A stretch of 64,000 bases of DNA from Rodentibacter sp901420285 (GCF_041734645.1 NZ_CP162010.1:744001-808000); one strand, 5' to 3'. Shown: positions 26,873-35,809, counted from the first letter of the stretch. A program made the numbers and translations. Notes: generated by a model from the letters alone, not told the origin.

Positions 26873-27883
26873 TTATTTTTTCTTCGCGTATTTCAAGGAG
26901 TCAATGGCAACGGCGAGGATAATAATGCTACCTTTAATAATGTATTGCCAATAAGGGTTCACGCCGATGTAAGTCAAACCATAGTTAATTACAGTGAAAA
27001 TAATCACCCCGGTAATCACACCAATAACCGTCCCCACACCACCGGCGAAAGACACACCGCCTACTACGCAAGCTGCGATAGCATCCAATTCATACATGAA
27101 ACCGAGGTTATTGGTAGCAGAACCGATACGACCGGCTTCTAACATACCACCGAACGCATAGAACATCCCGGCAATGATGTAGATCGCAACAAGGTTGCGT
27201 GCCACGTTGACACCGGAGACTTTAGCTGCTTCTGGGTTACCACCGATAGCAAAAATGTTTTTACCAAAGCGCGTTTTGTTCCACATCACCCACACACCGA
27301 AAGCACAAATGGCCGCATAAATGGTGATGTAAGAGAGCTTAAATGAACCCAAGCGAATAAAGCCTTGTGCAAAGGTGGAGAAATTTTCGCTGAAACCGGC
27401 AATCGGGGAACCACCTACGGCATCGTAATAAAGGGAGTTGAAACCATAAACGATAATCATGGTACCCATGGTGGCGATAAACGGCGTTACGTTTAAGTAA
27501 GCGATTACCAAACCATTGATTAAGCCAATAACGGCACCCACTGCACAAACGGCAAGGATAACCACCGGAATTGGAATTTCACCGAGGTCAGGGAAAACAC
27601 GGTTCATGTTTTCCATCGATTGCAACATGGTCGCAGAGATTACCGCGGCGAGACCAACCTGACGACCGGCGGATAAGTCGGTACCTTGTGTCACCAATAA
27701 GCCGGCAACCCCAAGCGCGATGATTAAACGCACGGAAGATTGGGTCAGAATGTTACTGAAGTTCACCAAGTTAAGAAATGTCGGATCTTGTGCGATGATG
27801 ATGCCAAGTAAAATCAACAACACAAAATAAATCGCATTTTGCTTTAAGAAATCGAATGATTTATTTTTTTCTAAGGCACTCAT
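26873..27883 (-). CDS. mglC: Galactose/methyl-galactoside ABC permease MglC
   Basis: A 336-residue inner-membrane permease of the ribose/galactose ABC family with about ten hydrophobic helices. IALGVAGLLVTQGTDLSAGRQVG and GGNPEAAKVSGVNV match E. coli MglC. It is the third gene of mglBAC, starting 18 bases after mglA, and works with the MglA ATPase and the MglB binding protein. Confidence 0.96.
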   Translation of the reverse strand: MSALEKNKSFDFLKQNAIYFVLLILLGIIIAQDPTFLNLVNFSNILTQSSVRLIIALGVAGLLVTQGTDLSAGRQVGLAAVISATMLQSMENMNRVFPDLGEIPIPVVILAVCAVGAVIGLINGLVIAYLNVTPFIATMGTMIIVYGFNSLYYDAVGGSPIAGFSENFSTFAQGFIRLGSFKLSYITIYAAICAFGVWVMWNKTRFGKNIFAIGGNPEAAKVSGVNVARNLVAIYIIAGMFYAFGGMLEAGRIGSATNNLGFMYELDAIAACVVGGVSFAGGVGTVIGVITGVIIFTVINYGLTYIGVNPYWQYIIKGSIIILAVAIDSLKYAKKK

Positions 27884-27901
27884 AATTTGTTCCTTTGTAA
27901 T

Positions 27902-29434
27902 TTATAAATATTTGGCGGCAAGCTGCAAAATTTCTTCTTGAGAGGTTTTTGCCGTTTCGACGATACCGGCAACTTTGCCGTTACTCATGACGAGAATGCG
28001 GTCGGTTACCCCAAGGAGCTCAGGCATTTCGGAAGAAATCATGATGATGCCTTTATCCTTTTTAGCCAGTTCCTGAATTAATTGGTAAATTTCAAATTTT
28101 GCACCGATATCAATCCCACGGGTTGGTTCGTCCAACATCAGAATCTCCGGTTGGGTTAATAACCAACGACCGATGATAACTTTTTGTTGGTTACCGCCGG
28201 AAAGTGAGCCAATGGTTGTTTTGTGTGATGGCGTCTTAACATTCATGGAATCAATGACCCATTGAGTATCACTACGCATTTTTTTATTGCTGAGTAGTTT
28301 CCAAGGGGTTAAATAGGATTTCATGTTAGAAATCAAAGAGTTGAATTCAATGCTTAAGTTAGAGTAAATCCCCGTTGAACGACGTTCTTCAGTCACTAGC
28401 GCAAAACCATTATTGATTGCCTCAAGTGCGGTGTGATTTTTCACTGTTTTTCCGTTGAGTTTAATCGTGCCGGTTTTCAGTTCACGCACACCAAAAATAG
28501 CTTCCACGATATCCGTACGTTTCGCACCGACGAGGCCGGCAATCCCTAAAATTTCACCTTTACGTAAATTGAAAGACACATTTTGAATAGAAGGTTGGTT
28601 TAACGCTGTCAGGTTTTCCACTTCTAAGGTGATTTCTTTTGGAACGTTAGTTTTTTCCGGGAAACGTTGAGTCAGTTCGCGGCCTACCATCATGGAGACG
28701 ATTTGATCCATGGTGGAGGTTTTTACCGGTACGGTATTAATCCATTTACCATCACGTAGAATGGTAATTTCATCACAAATTTTGAAGATTTCGTCCATTT
28801 TGTGAGAAATATAAATAATACCGCAGCCGCGATCTTTTAATTTTTGAATAATTTTAAACAGATGTTCTACTTCTTTTTCGGAAAGTGAGGATGTCGGTTC
28901 ATCCATAATCACAATTTTTGCGTTGTAAGAAAACGCTTTCGCAATTTCGATCATCTGCATTTGTGAAACAGAAAGTTTGGCGACTTTTTCTCTTGGATCA
29001 ACATCAATGTCCAATTCATCAAAAATCGCTTTGGTATCACGGTACATTTTCGCGTGATCCACAAAAGGCCCTTTCAGCGGGTAACGACCTAACCATAAGT
29101 TATCCATAACGCTGGTTTGACGCACAAGGTTAAGTTCTTGGTGCACCATGGAAATGCCGTTTTCTAAAGCTTCTTTTGAGGTTTTAAAATTCACGGGTTT
29201 GCCTAAAAACAAGATTTCACCTTCGTCTTTAGCGTAAATGCCGAACAAGCATTTTAACAACGTGGATTTACCCGCACCGTTTTCCCCCATCAATGCGTGT
29301 ACAGAATGCGAACGGACGCTTAAGTTTGCGTGATCTAAGGCTTTTACGCCCGGAAAGGACTTGCTGACATTAGTCATGGTAAGCAGGACTTCGCCATTTT
29401 GGCTTCCGCTTTGACTGTGAATTTGTTCTGTCAT
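27902..29434 (-). CDS. mglA: Galactose/methyl-galactoside ABC ATPase MglA
   Basis: A 510-residue ATPase with two ABC domains. The first has GENGAGKST and LSVSQMQMIEIAKAFS with DEPTSSL; the second has LSGGNQQKVIIGRWL and DEPTRGID. ATG 29434 (MTEQIHSQ) is preferred over an in-frame ATG at 29446, because GAGG lies just before it and the N-terminus then aligns with the family. It drives galactose import by MglC. A canonical uptake signal lies at 28424-28432. Confidence 0.95.
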   Translation of the reverse strand: MTEQIHSQSGSQNGEVLLTMTNVSKSFPGVKALDHANLSVRSHSVHALMGENGAGKSTLLKCLFGIYAKDEGEILFLGKPVNFKTSKEALENGISMVHQELNLVRQTSVMDNLWLGRYPLKGPFVDHAKMYRDTKAIFDELDIDVDPREKVAKLSVSQMQMIEIAKAFSYNAKIVIMDEPTSSLSEKEVEHLFKIIQKLKDRGCGIIYISHKMDEIFKICDEITILRDGKWINTVPVKTSTMDQIVSMMVGRELTQRFPEKTNVPKEITLEVENLTALNQPSIQNVSFNLRKGEILGIAGLVGAKRTDIVEAIFGVRELKTGTIKLNGKTVKNHTALEAINNGFALVTEERRSTGIYSNLSIEFNSLISNMKSYLTPWKLLSNKKMRSDTQWVIDSMNVKTPSHKTTIGSLSGGNQQKVIIGRWLLTQPEILMLDEPTRGIDIGAKFEIYQLIQELAKKDKGIIMISSEMPELLGVTDRILVMSNGKVAGIVETAKTSQEEILQLAAKYL

Positions 29435-29451
29435 ATCCAACCTCATAAATA

Positions 29452-29490
29452 AAGGGGAAGGGACATAAGTGTTGTCCTACGCTTCCCCTT
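29452..29490 (-). terminator. Intercistronic hairpin between mglB and mglA
   Basis: AAGGGGAAG and CTTCCCCTT form a 9-base stem, extended inward by GGACA and TGTCC. It lies between mglB and mglA without a long T run on the minus strand, so it is more likely a partial terminator or an mRNA-end protector. Such a structure would let the binding protein be made in excess, as is common in ABC importer operons. Confidence 0.7.
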
Positions 29491-29507
29491 ACATTAATAA
29501 AACAAAT

Positions 29508-30500
29508 TTATTTTAAGAATTCAGATAAGTTATCTTTATCTACGCCCACATAAGGAACACGGACCACACGATCTTTAAGTTCCCATTTGGTACCTTCGGT
29601 CGCCGGTTTGCCGTTCGCTAAGTTATTCGATAACTCAACAACCGCTTTACCTTGGTTTACACCGTCATTTAACACAGTACCGGCAAGCTCACCTTTCTTA
29701 ATCAGTTGTAATGCTTCAGGTAGTGCGTCAACACCGAAGATTGGTAATTTTTTACCATGTGCTTTAGTCGCTTCTAATGCGCCTAACGCCATACCGTCGT
29801 TGTTAGAAATGATCACTTCAATGTCATTTGCTTTAGAGCTGGATAACCATGCATCTACTTTATCTTTCGCCAATGCGGCATCCCACATACCGGTATCAAT
29901 GAAGAGTTGTTCGGTTTGGATACCTTGTGCATTTAATTGTTCAATCACATATTTGGTACGTGCTTCTGCATCCGGGTGACCCGGTTCGCCTTTCAATAAA
30001 ACGTATTGGATTTTCCCGTCTTTGTTTAAGTCTAATGCCGGCATGGCTTTCCATTGTTTGGCAATTAAGTTACCTTGAATAATGCCCGATTCTTTCGGAT
30101 CTGTACCTACAAAGTAAGCGTTATCATAAGAAGCGATTGCTTTTGCACCCGGGTCTTTATTGAAGAACACAACTGGAATATTGTCCGGTTTTGCTTTACC
30201 AATGATGGTTGGTGCTGCAGATGGGTCAACTAAGTTGATGGCTAACGCTTTTACGCCTTTTGAAAGTAATACGTCAACTTGGTCGTTTTGAATAGACTGT
30301 GCGTTTTGAGAGTCATTCATTAATAATTTTACGTCTTTTAATTGATCTGCGTCTTTTTGAATTTCTTTACGCATTAAAGACATAAAGTTGTCGTCATATT
30401 TATAGATTGTCACACCGATACGGGTTTCTGCTTGTGCTGCGCTGATGCCGGCACCGAAAGCTACTGCTAAAGCAACTGCACTTAATACTGTTTTTTTCAT
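29508..30500 (-). CDS. mglB: Galactose-binding periplasmic protein MglB
   Basis: A 330-residue periplasmic sugar-binding protein. The signal peptide MKKTVLSAVALAVAFGAG... ends near AQAE, and the mature start TRIGVTIYKYDDNFMSLMRK matches the galactose/glucose-binding protein. DLNKDGKIQYVLLKGEPGHP resembles the calcium loop of E. coli MglB. It is the first gene of the operon, with GGAGAA before the ATG and CRP and galactose-operator sites upstream. Confidence 0.96.
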   Translation of the reverse strand: MKKTVLSAVALAVAFGAGISAAQAETRIGVTIYKYDDNFMSLMRKEIQKDADQLKDVKLLMNDSQNAQSIQNDQVDVLLSKGVKALAINLVDPSAAPTIIGKAKPDNIPVVFFNKDPGAKAIASYDNAYFVGTDPKESGIIQGNLIAKQWKAMPALDLNKDGKIQYVLLKGEPGHPDAEARTKYVIEQLNAQGIQTEQLFIDTGMWDAALAKDKVDAWLSSSKANDIEVIISNNDGMALGALEATKAHGKKLPIFGVDALPEALQLIKKGELAGTVLNDGVNQGKAVVELSNNLANGKPATEGTKWELKDRVVRVPYVGVDKDNLSEFLK

Positions 30501-30657
30501 AATGCATGTTCTCCATTAATTGTTCATATAAAGAATAAAGAGGGTTTTATTTCAGTGATAATTCATTAAAGCATTATTATCAAAATCTTACCTTTTTACA
30601 CTGCAATCGCTACTCGGGTAATTGGCGGTAAGAATACCTTGTTTTTTGGGGAAAGAA

Positions 30658-30673
30658 TGTGATCATATTCACA
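30658..30673. promoter_or_regulatory. CRP-binding site for mglBAC
   Basis: TGTGA-TCATAT-TCACA is a perfect match to the CRP consensus half-sites. It lies upstream of mglB and three bases from the galactose operator, suggesting combined glucose repression and galactose induction. Confidence 0.85.
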
Positions 30674-30675
30674 TT

Positions 30676-30691
30676 TATGAAAACGATTACA
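30676..30691. promoter_or_regulatory. Galactose operator upstream of mglB
   Basis: TATGAAAACGATTACA matches the GalR/GalS operator pattern (GTAANCGNTTNC) on its complement. The same 16 bases occur in reverse complement upstream of galT, which is strong internal evidence for a shared repressor, presumably the neighbouring GalS. Confidence 0.82.
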
Positions 30692-30716
30692 TATCTAGTT
30701 TAAAAATAACGCAATT

Positions 30717-31736
30717 TTAGTGTTTTTCCTCCTTTGGATAGGCATTTCCCACAGAAAAACGTCTGACTAATGTCGGATTAAATTGGGGATTAATAGGTAA
30801 GGAAAAGCTTTTATCAACCAAACTTAGTGCCAAGTTTGCGGCGTAATTTGCCATAAGATCAATGGGATAACGAATTGTTGTGAGTTTGGGCACTAAATAA
30901 CGTGCAATTGGCATATCGTCAAAACCAATAATAGAAAACTGTTTCGGCACTTTGATATTGTTTTCATTGAGTACGGATAACGCACCTGCTGCCATAGAAT
31001 CATTATAGGCTACAACTGCCGTTAAATTATCGTTATAACTCAATAAGTTAATCATAGCTTCCTCTCCGCCTTCAAAATCCGGCGTGCTATGCACGATGGC
31101 ATTTTCGACAATGGGGATACCCTGTTCTGTAAGCGCATTCAAATAACCTTGCTTACGCTCCGCTTCATCATTAATTCTATGGTTCGAGCCAATATAACCG
31201 ATATGGCGATGCCCTGCGTTAATCAGCGTATTAGTCGCGATATAGGTGCCTTTTTGATTATCCAATCCGACACAGCGGGATTCATAGCCTTTAATGCAAC
31301 GGTTGATAATGACCATGCCCGGTACGCTTTCTAAATAATCTGCCAACGTTTGATCATCTAACGCTTTGGAATGCACGACTAAACAATGACAACGTTTACG
31401 CAGTAGGGTATCAATAGCTTCTTTCTCTTTCTCCGCCTGATGGTACCCCATACCAATCAAAATATTTTTACCATGTTCCATGGCAACGTGATCAACCGCT
31501 TTTACTAAAATCGCAAAAAAAGCATCCGTTACATCGGTCACCACGACGCCTAATGTATCCGAACTTTGCGAAGCCAAGGCCTGCGCATTGGCATTCGGAC
31601 GGTAGCCTAATTGTTCAATAGCGTTCAGTACAGCGGCACGGGTGTTTTCTTTCGCGCAAGAGTGGTTATTTAACACCCTAGATACTGTCGCAACAGAAAC
31701 ACCGGCTTGTTTTGCCACATCTCGAATCGTAACCAT
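30717..31736 (-). CDS. galS: Galactose repressor/isorepressor GalS
   Basis: A 339-residue LacI-family regulator. The N-terminal helix-turn-helix and hinge are clear (TIRDVAKQAGVSVATVSRVL, then RPNANAQALASQ), followed by a sugar-binding domain (IGFDDMPIARYLVPKLTTIR). It lies between mglB and galT, in the same arrangement as H. influenzae, and is transcribed in the same direction as mgl. Identical operators at both flanking promoters point to these as its targets. galR would be an equally valid name. Confidence 0.92.
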   Translation of the reverse strand: MVTIRDVAKQAGVSVATVSRVLNNHSCAKENTRAAVLNAIEQLGYRPNANAQALASQSSDTLGVVVTDVTDAFFAILVKAVDHVAMEHGKNILIGMGYHQAEKEKEAIDTLLRKRCHCLVVHSKALDDQTLADYLESVPGMVIINRCIKGYESRCVGLDNQKGTYIATNTLINAGHRHIGYIGSNHRINDEAERKQGYLNALTEQGIPIVENAIVHSTPDFEGGEEAMINLLSYNDNLTAVVAYNDSMAAGALSVLNENNIKVPKQFSIIGFDDMPIARYLVPKLTTIRYPIDLMANYAANLALSLVDKSFSLPINPQFNPTLVRRFSVGNAYPKEEKH

Positions 31737-31879
31737 GCAGCCCCCTTTCTAGATAAAAATGAAAACGAAGGAATCATAATCGGAAAAAAGATTTTTTGGA
31801 AACGCTTACTTTTAAAAGTGTCGTTTATGTCACAGTTTTTTAAACAGCCTTATTGCTTAAATAAAAAGAAATTTATTTT

Positions 31880-31895
31880 TGTGATCTTGATAACA
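31880..31895. promoter_or_regulatory. Probable CRP site upstream of galT
   Basis: TGTGA-TCTTGA-TAACA matches the CRP consensus with one mismatch. It lies 40 bases upstream of the galactose operator of galTKM. A weaker half-site resembling TGTCG-N6-TCACA lies at 31819-31834, nearer galS. Confidence 0.55.
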
Positions 31896-31933
31896 GTTTA
31901 ATTTGTTAAATATGCTATTTTATGCCATATTTT

Positions 31934-31949
31934 TGTAATCGTTTTCATA
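31934..31949. promoter_or_regulatory. Galactose operator upstream of galT
   Basis: TGTAATCGTTTTCATA is the exact reverse complement of the 16-base operator in front of mglB. It is 43 bases before the galT start. A weaker relative, GGAAACGCTTACT, lies at 31799-31811 on the galS side. Confidence 0.82.
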
Positions 31950-31991
31950 AATAAAGAAGACACGCATAGAAAGCAGATATAGAGGCGTATT

Positions 31992-33035
31992 ATGACAACT
32001 GTTTTTGAACCTACCGATCATCCGCACCGCAGATATAACCCTTTAACCGATCAATGGGTTTTAGTTTCTCCTCATCGTGCTAAACGTCCATGGCAAGGAC
32101 AACAAGAGAAAGTCAATGAAGAACAAAAGCCAAGTCATGATCCGAATTGCTACCTTTGCCCACGTAATAAACGCATTACCGGCGAACTCAATCCCGATTA
32201 TCACAAACCTTATGTATTCAAAAATGATTTTTCTGCGTTGTTAGAAGACACACCGGCACCGCAAAATAACGACAATCCGTTATTCCAAAGCTCACAAGCG
32301 CGCGGGGAAAGTCGCGTCATTTGTTTTTCACCCGACCACAGTAAAACGTTGCCATTATTGACCGCACTTGAGATCGAAGAGGTCATTAAAGTCTGGCAAG
32401 AACAACTCCGTGAGCTTGGTCAAAAATACCAATGGGTACAAATCTTTGAAAACAAAGGCGCAGCGATGGGCTGTTCTAATCCACATCCACACGGACAAAT
32501 CTGGGCAAACAGTTTCCTGCCGAATGAAGTGGCGAGAGAAGATAAAGCACAACGTCAATATTATGAAAAACAGGGTTCCGTGCTGTTGGTGGATTATGTT
32601 CAACAGGAGCTTGCCCGAAAAGAACGGATCGTAGTAGAAACGGAGTACTGGGTTGCTGTCGTGCCGTATTGGGCGATTTGGCCGTTTGAAACATTGTTAT
32701 TACCAAAAGTACAGGTTAAACGCTTAACGGAATTAACTGACGCGCAAGCGAAAGATTTGGCGGTGATATTGAAAAAACTCACGACCAAATACGACAATCT
32801 ATTTGAAACCTCTTTCCCGTATTCCATGGGTTTCCACGCCGCGCCGTTTAACGGCGAAGAAAACAACCATTGGCAATTGCACGCTCATTTCTATCCGCCT
32901 CTTTTACGCTCCGCCACCGTGCGCAAGTTTATGGTGGGTTACGAAATGCTCGGCGAAAGCCAACGTGATTTAACGGCGGAACAAGCAGCAGAAAGACTGC
33001 GTGCGTTGAGTGAAATTCACTATAAACTGAAATAA
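31992..33035 (+). CDS. galT: Galactose-1-phosphate uridylyltransferase GalT
   Basis: A 347-residue Leloir enzyme transferring UMP between UDP-glucose and galactose-1-phosphate. The active-site SNPHPHGQIWA contains the catalytic HPH, and CYLCPRNKR supplies zinc-binding cysteines. It is the first gene of galTKM, separated from galK by an inserted dyad element. A canonical uptake signal lies at 32361-32369. Confidence 0.97.
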   Translation: MTTVFEPTDHPHRRYNPLTDQWVLVSPHRAKRPWQGQQEKVNEEQKPSHDPNCYLCPRNKRITGELNPDYHKPYVFKNDFSALLEDTPAPQNNDNPLFQSSQARGESRVICFSPDHSKTLPLLTALEIEEVIKVWQEQLRELGQKYQWVQIFENKGAAMGCSNPHPHGQIWANSFLPNEVAREDKAQRQYYEKQGSVLLVDYVQQELARKERIVVETEYWVAVVPYWAIWPFETLLLPKVQVKRLTELTDAQAKDLAVILKKLTTKYDNLFETSFPYSMGFHAAPFNGEENNHWQLHAHFYPPLLRSATVRKFMVGYEMLGESQRDLTAEQAAERLRALSEIHYKLK

Positions 33036-33045
33036 TGCGCCCAAT

Positions 33046-33221
33046 TCCCCTCTTTAGCAAAGAGGGGTTAGGGGAGATTTACTCGCTTCGCTCGCACTTC
33101 GTGCCGTTGCTAAAGCAACGTTCAAACGTAAGCGTTTGTGGCAGAAGCTATATCAACCTCATACGAAATTTAAATATCACAATTAAATCTCCCCCTGCCC
33201 CTCTTTACAAAAGAGGGGAGT
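33046..33221. repeat. MITE-like dyad element between galT and galK
   Basis: Left arm 33046-33081 (CCCCTCTTTAGCAAAGAGGG, then GTTAGGGGAGATTTA) is inverted relative to the right arm 33184-33221 (TAAATCTCCCCCTGCCCCTC, then TTTACAAAAGAGGGGAG). Each arm is itself a hairpin, and smaller hairpins (GTTGCTAAAGCAAC) lie in the middle. The total is about 176 bases with no gene. A structurally similar element occurs at 57735-57872. Confidence 0.8.
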
Positions 33222-33256
33222 GGTTTGAGAGATATGATAAAGAGAAAGGAAACAAC

Positions 33257-34411
33257 ATGACCCCAATCCAAAAATCCCAACACATTTTCACCCAAAAATA
33301 CAATAAACAACCGGAGTTGACCGTGTATGCGCCCGGTCGCGTGAATATCATCGGCGAACATACCGACTACAACGATGGCTTTGTGATGCCATGCGCTATT
33401 AACTATGGCACGGCGATTGCCGGCGCGAAACGCAACGATCATGTTTGGAATGTGTATGCTGCCGATTTGGATTTGTCAGATGAATTTTCACTAGATAAAG
33501 ACATCCCACAAAGTGAACAAAAATGGGCAAATTATGTGCGTGGCGTGGTGAAATTTATTCAGGAACGTTGCCCTGATTTTAAACAGGGGGCGGATTTAGT
33601 GATTTCCGGCAACGTACCGCATTCTTCGGGCTTAAGTTCTTCTGCGGCGTTAGAAGTGGCAACGGGAAAATTCTGTCAGCAGCTGAGTGATTTACCTTTA
33701 AGTCATACGGAGATTGCACTTATCGGACAAAAAGCGGAGAACAAATTTGTTGGTGCCAACTGCGGCAATATGGATCAGTTGATTTCTGCGCTCGGACAAC
33801 AAGATCATTTATTGATGATTGACTGCCGTAGTCTTGAAACGCAACCCACACCCGTGCCGCAAGATGTAGCGGTGATTATCGTGAACTCTAACGTGCCGCA
33901 TGATTTAGTCACCGGTGAATACAACACCCGCCGTCAGCAATGTGAACGTGCAGCGGCGTTTTTCGGCGTAAAAGCTCTGCGTGATGTATCTGTGGCACAA
34001 TTTAAAGAAAAAGAAGCAGAATTGACCGCACTTGATCCGCTGGTGGCAAAACGCGCCCGCCATGTGGTCACGGAAAATCAACGGGTGTTAGATGCGGTAG
34101 AAGCCTTGAAACATAACGACTTAACCCGCCTTGGTGAATTAATGGGGCAGTCGCATGATTCTATGCGCGACGATTTTGAAATCACCGTGCCACAAATTGA
34201 CTATTTAGTGGAATTAGCGCAGTTGGTCATCGGTAAACAGGGCGGTGCACGCATGACCGGAGGTGGTTTCGGCGGTTGTATAGTTGCTCTTGCGCCACAC
34301 GATAAAGTAGAAGCCGTACGCAAAATCGTGGCAGACAATTATGAAAAACAAACAGGCTTGAAAGAAGACTTTTATGTTTGCACGGCTTCTCAAGGGGTGC
34401 GTGTATGCTAG
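33257..34411 (+). CDS. galK: Galactokinase GalK
   Basis: A 384-residue GHMP kinase phosphorylating galactose. The signature GRVNIIGEHTDYNDGFV, the ATP loop SGLSSSAALEVA and the C-terminal GGARMTGGGFGGC are all present. ATG 33257, behind AAAGGA, gives the family length. The frame extends upstream through the dyad element, but that part has no galactokinase similarity. The end overlaps galM. A canonical uptake signal lies at 34025-34033. Confidence 0.97.
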   Translation: MTPIQKSQHIFTQKYNKQPELTVYAPGRVNIIGEHTDYNDGFVMPCAINYGTAIAGAKRNDHVWNVYAADLDLSDEFSLDKDIPQSEQKWANYVRGVVKFIQERCPDFKQGADLVISGNVPHSSGLSSSAALEVATGKFCQQLSDLPLSHTEIALIGQKAENKFVGANCGNMDQLISALGQQDHLLMIDCRSLETQPTPVPQDVAVIIVNSNVPHDLVTGEYNTRRQQCERAAAFFGVKALRDVSVAQFKEKEAELTALDPLVAKRARHVVTENQRVLDAVEALKHNDLTRLGELMGQSHDSMRDDFEITVPQIDYLVELAQLVIGKQGGARMTGGGFGGCIVALAPHDKVEAVRKIVADNYEKQTGLKEDFYVCTASQGVRVC

Positions 34412-35445
34412 AACAACACGCCCAAGGCACTGCGCCGGACGGCTTGCCATTTAATCTTTTCATCTTGCAGAATGCACAGGGAATGCGTATGCAATTTACC
34501 GATTGGGGCGCAACGTGGACGTCTTGTCGCGTGCCGGTCAACGGAGAATTGCGTGAAGTCTTGCTAGGCTGCAAATTGGAAGCGTATCCGATTCAGCAAG
34601 CCTATTTGGGGACGAGTGTCGGACGTTATGCCAATCGCATTGCCAATGCGCAATTTACGCTTAATGATAAAATTGTGATCTTAACCGCCAATCAAGGAAC
34701 GCATCAACTTCACGGCGGTGTAAACGGCTTTGATAAACGCCGTTGGGCATTAGAAAAGTGCGGTGAAAATTTCGTGTGTTTTTCCTTGCATTCCGCCGAT
34801 GGCGATCAAGGCTTTCCCGGCAATGTGGATGTGACGGTGACTTACACCTTAACGGAAGAGAATTCGGTAAAAATCGAATATGCGGGGAAAAGCGATCAGG
34901 ACACGGCATTGAATTTAACCAACCACGCTTATTTTAATTTAGAAAACGCTGAGCAGGGATCAGATGTTCGTCATCACCGCTTGCGCTTGAATGCAGATTT
35001 CTATTTGCCGGTAGATCGCGAAGGGATTCCAAATTCGCCGTTAAAACACGTTGTCGGCACCAGTTTTGATTTTCGCGTTGCCAAGCCGATTCAACAGGAT
35101 TTTATGCAAGGCGAACAGCTTGCCACCAAAGGTTACGATCATTCTTTTATCGTCAACAAAGCCTGGCAAAAACCTTGTGTTTTGCTCAGTTCACCAAATG
35201 ACGATTTGCATTTGGAAGTATTGACTTCACAAGCGGCGTTACAGGTTTACACCGGCAATTACCTCGCCGGCACACCTACTCGACATGGCACGCAATATGC
35301 CGATTACAGCGGTGTTGCGTTGGAAACCCAATGTCTTCCCGACACGCCCAATCACCCCGAATGGCAAAACTACGGCGGCATTGTGAAAGCCGGTGAGGAA
35401 TATTATCAATGGACGGAATATCGGTTTAAGGAACCGAGTAAATAA
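34405..35445 (+). CDS. galM: Aldose 1-epimerase (mutarotase) GalM
   Basis: A 346-residue enzyme interconverting alpha and beta galactose. Motifs TSVGRYANRIANAQF, LTNHAYFNLE and the C-terminal GVALETQCLPDTPNH fit the family, with the catalytic His and Glu in the last two. ATG 34405 overlaps the galK stop by 7 bases, giving coupled translation, and is preferred over upstream in-frame codons inside galK. A canonical uptake signal lies at 34756-34764. Confidence 0.95.
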   Translation: MLEQHAQGTAPDGLPFNLFILQNAQGMRMQFTDWGATWTSCRVPVNGELREVLLGCKLEAYPIQQAYLGTSVGRYANRIANAQFTLNDKIVILTANQGTHQLHGGVNGFDKRRWALEKCGENFVCFSLHSADGDQGFPGNVDVTVTYTLTEENSVKIEYAGKSDQDTALNLTNHAYFNLENAEQGSDVRHHRLRLNADFYLPVDREGIPNSPLKHVVGTSFDFRVAKPIQQDFMQGEQLATKGYDHSFIVNKAWQKPCVLLSSPNDDLHLEVLTSQAALQVYTGNYLAGTPTRHGTQYADYSGVALETQCLPDTPNHPEWQNYGGIVKAGEEYYQWTEYRFKEPSK

Positions 35446-35511
35446 AAAATATGGTGAAAATGCCAAGTGCTCAAAATTATGTGGCTGTTGCACAAAGCTG
35501 AAATGACCTTA

Positions 35512-35557
35512 CAAAATAGCACCGCATTGAAGTAGCTTCCAATGCGGTGCTATTTTG
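35512..35557. repeat. Perfect inverted pair of the dispersed repeat after galM
   Basis: CAAAATAGCACCGCATTG (35512-35529) and CAATGCGGTGCTATTTTG (35540-35557) are perfect 18-base inverted repeats with a 10-base loop. The structure lies after galM and before the tRNA promoter and may terminate the gal transcript. It defines the long form of the element, core plus an ATTTT tract. Confidence 0.9.
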
Positions 35558-35615
35558 GACTTACACTTCACTTCGGTATGTGTTATGCACTTGCTGGATA
35601 ATACCGTAAGTATTT

Positions 35616-35643
35616 TTGCGTAACCCATTTTTTTCTGTATAAT
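35616..35643 (+). promoter_or_regulatory. Promoter of the tRNA-Leu gene
   Basis: TTGCGT (35616-35621) and TATAAT (35638-35643) are separated by 16 bases, a good sigma-70 promoter about 40 bases before the tRNA. Confidence 0.7.
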
Positions 35644-35681
35644 TGGCAACCTTTTTAATGCGTTGTAAAACGCTTGAAAAA

Positions 35682-35768
35682 GTCCGTGTGGTGGAATTGG
35701 TAGACACGTTAGGTTCAGGTCCTAATACCCTAACCGGTGTGCAGGTTCAAGTCCTGTCGCGGACACCA
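35682..35768 (+). tRNA. tRNA-Leu (anticodon CAG)
   Basis: An 87-base tRNA with a long variable arm. The acceptor stem GTCCGTG pairs with CGCGGAC, followed by discriminator A and an encoded CCA. The anticodon stem TTAGG / CCTAA encloses loop TTCAGGT, with CAG at 35716-35718. The T arm GCAGGTTCAAGTCCTGT is canonical. It reads CUG codons. Confidence 0.96.
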
Positions 35769-35773
35769 AATTA

Positions 35774-35809
35774 AAAACGGCGCAGATCAATAAAGATTTG
35801 CGCCGTTTT
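35774..35809 (+). terminator. Terminator after tRNA-Leu
   Basis: AAAACGGCGCA and TGCGCCGTTTT form a strong stem (extended by GATC-like inner pairs) ending in T residues just after the tRNA. Confidence 0.88.

Noticed and set aside
33035..33256. An extended galK start reading through the dyad element
   Set aside because: The upstream 74 codons match no galactokinase, and ATG 33257 has a ribosome site and gives the standard 384 residues.
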